Source: Evansella sp041820985 (GTDB lineage Bacteria > Bacillota > Bacilli > Bacillales > Salisediminibacteriaceae). Taken from it: 64,000 nt of DNA. Below the pieces are notes generated by a model. The model searched no databases, was not told where the DNA came from, and was given only the letters and a program-made list of their open reading frames with translations. Positions 59,563-64,000 of the stretch are shown here, in pieces. The stretch's first letter is position 1. Each line of letters begins with the position of its first letter. The stretch is taken from positions 124,001-188,000 of the forward strand of contig NZ_JBGUAU010000006.1 in assembly GCF_041820985.1 (NCBI RefSeq), read 5' to 3'. Position numbers and translations under genes: made by a program.

Positions 59563-59585
59563 ACCATTTACTTTTGAGATATCCT
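59546..59585. terminator. bidirectional terminator between the 60-aa gene and dynA
   Basis: A perfect 14-bp stem (AGGATATCTCAAAA at 59546-59559 with its complement at 59572-59585) lies between converging genes and contains the plus-strand stop codon. Confidence 0.85.
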
Positions 59586-59590
59586 TTAAT

Positions 59591-62500
59591 TTATAAAATT
59601 TGTTTTACTAATATTTTATTTAATTGATCATATTCCTTTTCTATTACCTTTTTCTCCTTCTCATCTAACATTGCTTCAAAACGTGTTTTTTCGTTACTAA
59701 TAGCCGTTAGTAGCTTATCTTTCAACGTTGATTGTAACAATACAAAACTTTCACTAAGCTTTTCTATCATTTGCATAGAGAGTTCTTCGATTTGGTTGGT
59801 TGCAGATTCTAATATTTCTACAATTATTTCCTCTTTTATTTCTTTTACTGTCCTATTCTCAAAAAGATCTTTCTTTGATTTAACTTTATTTTTGTAGTTG
59901 TCTATCGATATTAAAAATGAAACATTCGTAACATCAACTGATATTACTGGTATATCAATGTTTCGATCATAACTTATGAAAGGTAATGATTTTTTTATTT
60001 CTTTCGCTTCCGTTTCTATCCACACTGCTATTGTTTTTCTCATATTCTCTTCTAATCGAATACACGTCGCATCAAATTCTTGTTTGAAGAACTGTTCTCC
60101 TTGTATTTTCCATTCATTTATACCACTTTTAAACTGTTCAAACAGCTCCTTTTTACTATTACTAGTTAAAGTAGCAACATTAATTGCACTAGAGAAGTAA
60201 TCATTAAAAACAAACTTCATTCTTTCCACTAAGTATGTTAGCATTTGTTCGAATTCTCTTTGGGAGTCTCTCTTTACAAAGGAAAGAGATAAATCTCCTA
60301 CCTTTTTCGATTCAGCAGCTACTGTAGAAATTAATTTTTCGTGTTTCTTCGTTTGTTCTTCTGTAGCCTCATTCATAAAAGAAATACTGTCTTGTAATTT
60401 CTCTACGTACTCTTTCATTTGTTGTGTAAGAAGAACAGCACTTAGTTCTTTGAGTTCCATTATGGTTTGCTCATAAAACGTTTTTTCAAAGTAAGAGAAG
60501 GACGAATCCGTTGTGTTGTTATTTACTTGTTTCTCTTCTAAGCCTTGTTTACTTGATAAGTGAAATAAGCGAGGGTTAGTCACTCCATTTTTTTGTAGTT
60601 GGTCATACACATGCTTTTTAACCCCTCTTAATTCCCCTTCACTGTTTGCCAAGTCTGCGGCATTAATTATAAAATATAATTTATCATTTTGAAAACTTTC
60701 ATTTACTTTCCCCATCTGTTGCAGAAAATACTGATCTGCTTTTGAAAAAGCATGATTATAATATGTTAAATAAAAGATAGCATCTGAAGAACGTAACTGT
60801 TGAAATGCAACATTCGTATGACGTCCATGAATTGAATTTACACCTGGAGTATCTACTAATACGACCCCTTTTTCTGTAATCGGACAATCATAATAAATAT
60901 TTATCTTTTCTATTAAACATGCTTTCGTTTCTTCAACTAAGTCCCTTAGTTCTTGAATGGATACAGTAAACGTTTTTCCAAGGATCCAGTTGGTTTCATC
61001 TAAGCTCTGTTTCAAGGTAAGCAAATATTGTACGTTTGTTTTTTGTATACTTGATCTATATTTCTTTACATCTGGTTTATATTTATTTATATTATCCATT
61101 GTGACTGATTCGTCTATTTGATTTGCAACAGAAATAATTTCCTTATTTAATAAATCAGCAGCTTTGACTGTTACTACCACAGTTCCGTGTGAATATGTTT
61201 CTGTAGATTTTTCTACCGTATTTATTGTTGCGGTAGTAGGGTTAGGTGAAACTGGTAAGATGTTTTCACCTAATAATGCATTGGCAAAACTAGATTTCCC
61301 TGCACTAAATGCACCAAATAATGAAATAACAAAAGATTTCTCTTTGTAGCGCTTCATTCGTTGGATGAATTGATTTCTTTCTTCAGAAAGTATGGAACTT
61401 CCTTTATTTTCATAAAGGATAGCTTCATATTTTTTTAGTAAACTTACTATTTCTTCTTCATTAAAAGTAGCTTTCTTCTTCTTTTCTTGTATGGTGAAAT
61501 CCGTTTGTATTACACTTTCTGATTCTACTACTACATCATTTAGTACACTATTCTTTGTGTCTACATAATCCTTCTTCTCCGTAACTTTTAACTGTTCCTC
61601 AAAATATTGATCAGGAGGGTATTGAGAGATAATAATATCTAAATCATCTCGGAACTTTTTATATTTAGATGAGACATTTTGCATTTCTTCCCTATACTTC
61701 TCCACAATGTTTAAGGTTTCTAATTTCTCTTCCATTTTCTTTATTTGCTTATCAACATAAGATCTCATCCCATTTATTTGAATTGTTACTATCTTCGATG
61801 CTTTTTTCCGAATATCCTTAGCAATACTTTCTGTAATTTCTTTTGTAAACGTAAAAACATAATCCCTACTTGCAAAATTCGCGTTTACTCGTGTTTTTAA
61901 CCAATCTGCAGTTACTTCAAAAGTCATATTTGTAATAGCTTGTTCCAATTCCGTTTTATTGGATAGTTCCGATCGATCTATTTTGTTAAAAAATGATTGA
62001 ACATGAAAAAGGAGTTGTGTATTCACTTTTTGTTGAAGTTCGTGAATAAGACTGTGTAAACGTTTTTCCTGCTCTTCTTCTGTTTTTTTCTTTGTAAAAA
62101 GTAATCCAACTTTAAAATTTGGTTGAATACTTTCCAACCAATTTCTTGTTAATTCAGTCGTAGTATAAGGAAATAAAGTAACATTTTTAAATAAACTGCC
62201 TAACTCCCTCTCAAAGGATTGACGAATTTCGCTTTCGTAATTTTGGAGATTATTATAATTGACTAAAAGTTCTTGTTGCTTTTGTAATAATGTTGCATCA
62301 ATGTTATTTTCTTTCATATTTAATTCAATTTGTTCAATCTCATCACGTTCATCAACGTACATTCGATTTTTCACCGTTATATAAAAGCCTTTTTCTAGTT
62401 GTAATTGAGAAGGTTCTAATAAATCTTTCCCATTATAAAGTAACGCTTTTAATTCTCGTTCAAATCGACTATATTCATTTAATGGATGATTACTGTTTTT

Positions 62501-63181
62501 CATAGAAGTGAAAAATACTTTTTGAAAATGAATGTCCCATTGATGAAAAAGATGAACCATAGACTCTTTGAACTTTGGTAAAGTAATTTCTTCTTCATTA
62601 TGTTTATCTACTTGATTTACTATTATATAAATTGGTTTTTTCTCACTAGATAATTGTTTCAAAAAGTATAAGTTTGTTTCAGACTGCACATGGTTATAAT
62701 CCATAACATAGACAATGACATCTGTTGAGTATAGTTGCTCTACTGTCATCATTTCATGAGATTCATCTGTGGAATCTACACCTGGTGTATCTAACATGCA
62801 GCTGTTTCCTAAAAATGATAAAGGTGCAGTGATTGTAAGGTTGGAAATTTCTTCTCCATTCATTCCCCACTTTCTTACCTTATCCCAAGGTATTTCCCCG
62901 CTCCACGAATGTTCTCCATCACTTTTCTTAATTGATAAACCAAGATTTCCGTTTTTAATCTTAATAATATTAGCACTTGTTGGTACAGGGCTTGTAGGCA
63001 ATATACTTGCACCTAACAAATTATTAATTATTGTTGATTTTCCCGAAGAAAAATGACCAGTAAAAGCTATTTCAAAGGAGGTTTTCTCCTTTTTCTCTTC
63101 TATTTTTTTGAATCGAAACATCTCTTCCTCTGTAAAAGGTATATCTTGTTGTTTCTGTTCTTTTTCTTTTACACTTTTCAT
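59591..63181 (-). CDS. dynA: bacterial dynamin-like protein DynA (two fused GTPase modules)
   Basis: This 1196-residue protein contains two dynamin-type GTPase modules in tandem, as in B. subtilis DynA (YpbR). Module 1 has P-loop GHFSSGKST (about 43), DTPGVDST and NQVDK; module 2 has GAFSAGKSS (about residue 626), DTPGVNS and NAAD, followed by helical stalk regions. DynA tethers and fuses membranes and helps cells survive membrane stress and phage attack. The first ORF codon (ATG 63181) is preceded by GGATGGTG. Single gene; converges on a 60-aa gene. Confidence 0.95.
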   Translation of the reverse strand: MKSVKEKEQKQQDIPFTEEEMFRFKKIEEKKEKTSFEIAFTGHFSSGKSTIINNLLGASILPTSPVPTSANIIKIKNGNLGLSIKKSDGEHSWSGEIPWDKVRKWGMNGEEISNLTITAPLSFLGNSCMLDTPGVDSTDESHEMMTVEQLYSTDVIVYVMDYNHVQSETNLYFLKQLSSEKKPIYIIVNQVDKHNEEEITLPKFKESMVHLFHQWDIHFQKVFFTSMKNSNHPLNEYSRFERELKALLYNGKDLLEPSQLQLEKGFYITVKNRMYVDERDEIEQIELNMKENNIDATLLQKQQELLVNYNNLQNYESEIRQSFERELGSLFKNVTLFPYTTTELTRNWLESIQPNFKVGLLFTKKKTEEEQEKRLHSLIHELQQKVNTQLLFHVQSFFNKIDRSELSNKTELEQAITNMTFEVTADWLKTRVNANFASRDYVFTFTKEITESIAKDIRKKASKIVTIQINGMRSYVDKQIKKMEEKLETLNIVEKYREEMQNVSSKYKKFRDDLDIIISQYPPDQYFEEQLKVTEKKDYVDTKNSVLNDVVVESESVIQTDFTIQEKKKKATFNEEEIVSLLKKYEAILYENKGSSILSEERNQFIQRMKRYKEKSFVISLFGAFSAGKSSFANALLGENILPVSPNPTTATINTVEKSTETYSHGTVVVTVKAADLLNKEIISVANQIDESVTMDNINKYKPDVKKYRSSIQKTNVQYLLTLKQSLDETNWILGKTFTVSIQELRDLVEETKACLIEKINIYYDCPITEKGVVLVDTPGVNSIHGRHTNVAFQQLRSSDAIFYLTYYNHAFSKADQYFLQQMGKVNESFQNDKLYFIINAADLANSEGELRGVKKHVYDQLQKNGVTNPRLFHLSSKQGLEEKQVNNNTTDSSFSYFEKTFYEQTIMELKELSAVLLTQQMKEYVEKLQDSISFMNEATEEQTKKHEKLISTVAAESKKVGDLSLSFVKRDSQREFEQMLTYLVERMKFVFNDYFSSAINVATLTSNSKKELFEQFKSGINEWKIQGEQFFKQEFDATCIRLEENMRKTIAVWIETEAKEIKKSLPFISYDRNIDIPVISVDVTNVSFLISIDNYKNKVKSKKDLFENRTVKEIKEEIIVEILESATNQIEELSMQMIEKLSESFVLLQSTLKDKLLTAISNEKTRFEAMLDEKEKKVIEKEYDQLNKILVKQIL

Positions 63182-63257
63182 CGTCTACACCATCCTTGAG
63201 CCTGATACTTTCTACTATAACAAATGTGTAAATAGTTAGAAAAGTAAATTGTTTTGT

Positions 63258-64000
63258 TTAATAAGCTTTCGATACGTTTTTCTTCGTTATGATACTCGTT
63301 TTTAACCTCATTAATAAAAAAGTGGCTAGTAGTGTTCCAACTACAGTAATGGAACTTCCAGTAAAATATGCTATCTGTGGTGTATATTTATCCATTAACC
63401 AACCTCCTCCTGCACTACCAATTAATCCACCAATTCCCATTGTAGCTGCGATGAAAATAAGTTGACCTGTGGCACTCGCTTCTTTTGGGATAATTTTTGT
63501 TATATAGGAAAATGCTGCTACAAATAAAATGGGAAACGTTATTCCTTGCATTAACTGCAAGTATGTAAGTATTTCAGAATTGTCGAAAAATCCGTATAAA
63601 AACCATCGAACACAATATAAAATACTTGCAATACTTACTAATAACATTTCATGGTACTTTTTAATCAGCACCCCTGTTAAAGCAAATACTGGAACAGAGG
63701 AAAAGGTAGCTAACATCCACGCCTTCCCTATTTGAGCTTCATTGGCACCTAAGTTGCTTAAATAAATGGAAAATAAACTATCATTCATTTTGTGTGAAAT
63801 AAATATTATGAAACAAATGAAAACAAAGCTAATATATCGTTTATTTTTTAGTAACTGTTGTATGGATATGTAAGAAAATCGTGTAGGTTTTTTAACATGG
63901 TTATGGTTGTCTTCTTGAAGGGAGAACACTATGGGTATTGCTAATAAGATAAAAGCAGCGTATATATAACCAACATATTGGATTCCAATTAAACCAATTA
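63258..64000 (-). CDS. MFS transporter (5' part beyond the window)
   Basis: The frame continues unbroken to the right edge (about 24 further codons beyond the internal Met at 63929), so the start lies outside. The visible 247 residues contain about seven membrane helices, with a central cytoplasmic loop (LQEDNHNHVKKPTRFSYISI) and the second six-helix half ending FLLMRLKTSIITKKNVSKAY. The pattern resembles MFS_1-like sugar/nucleoside transporters (LacY-type half). Substrate unknown. Confidence 0.88.
   Translation of the reverse strand, partial: IGLIGIQYVGYIYAAFILLAIPIVFSLQEDNHNHVKKPTRFSYISIQQLLKNKRYISFVFICFIIFISHKMNDSLFSIYLSNLGANEAQIGKAWMLATFSSVPVFALTGVLIKKYHEMLLVSIASILYCVRWFLYGFFDNSEILTYLQLMQGITFPILFVAAFSYITKIIPKEASATGQLIFIAATMGIGGLIGSAGGGWLMDKYTPQIAYFTGSSITVVGTLLATFLLMRLKTSIITKKNVSKAY

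Overview
The window looks like ordinary chromosome from an AT-rich, endospore-forming member of the Bacillaceae. Support for this comes from a complete gerA-type germinant receptor operon, a CsgA-like spore protein, a two-domain DynA dynamin, YppC, YqhV, CvfB and DbpA homologues, strong AGGAGG ribosome binding sites, frequent TTG/GTG starts and U-tailed terminators. The genus (Oceanobacillus/Virgibacillus/Ornithinibacillus-like) is inferred from overall protein character only. There are no rRNA or tRNA genes, CRISPR arrays, transposase genes or recognisable prophage.

Layout. 0-5 kb (minus): a PadR/DUF2812 pair behind a triple palindromic operator, a wall-facing SGNH lipase paired with a catalytically degenerate tyrosine recombinase, and a divergent PRPP synthetase paralogue. 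5-9 kb: an intergenic repeat with an internal duplication, a Trm11-like methyltransferase and a DinG-like helicase. 9.2-10.7 kb: an AimR (arbitrium receptor) homologue without a helix-turn-helix domain, followed by a 53-codon exported-peptide gene. 10.7-17.2 kb: DbpA, a BASS transporter, a coiled-coil protein, a polysaccharide deacetylase and a run of very small genes ending in csgA. 17.4-20.4 kb (minus): a c-di-GMP-I riboswitch with terminator upstream of a LuxR-type regulator, then a holin-like / M23 peptidase / bactofilin cluster in which two genes have a stem-loop between Shine-Dalgarno and start codon. 20.7-34.6 kb: mixed metabolism and transport (permease, solitary trpB, CAP lipoprotein, SDR, PepF, M20 peptidase, acyltransferase, PgmB, CvfB, CuA-type cupredoxin lipoprotein, MOSC). 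35-42 kb: a Suv3-like helicase and the germinant receptor operon A-C-D-B. 42-50 kb: ilvA, add, a radical SAM/SPASM enzyme and a heterodimeric ABC exporter. 50-54.6 kb: a second heterodimeric ABC exporter and an AraC regulator. 55-64 kb: a KapD-like exonuclease, aldo-keto reductase, nitroreductase, YppC, small proteins, DynA and the end of an MFS transporter.

Three families of non-coding intergenic repeats are scattered through the window (A: 5335, 14537, 22128, 31188; B: 12230, 54635; C: 24807, 33637). One decayed gene, the tail of a CadA/ZntA-type P-type ATPase, is recognisable at 24983-25137.

The most interesting points are the orphan arbitrium-like receptor/peptide pair, the c-di-GMP riboswitch driving a regulator, the paired SD-hairpin-start arrangements in the M23/bactofilin cluster, and the dead recombinase coupled to a lipase. 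Everything was read by eye from sequence. Family assignments rest on remembered motifs, not on searches.
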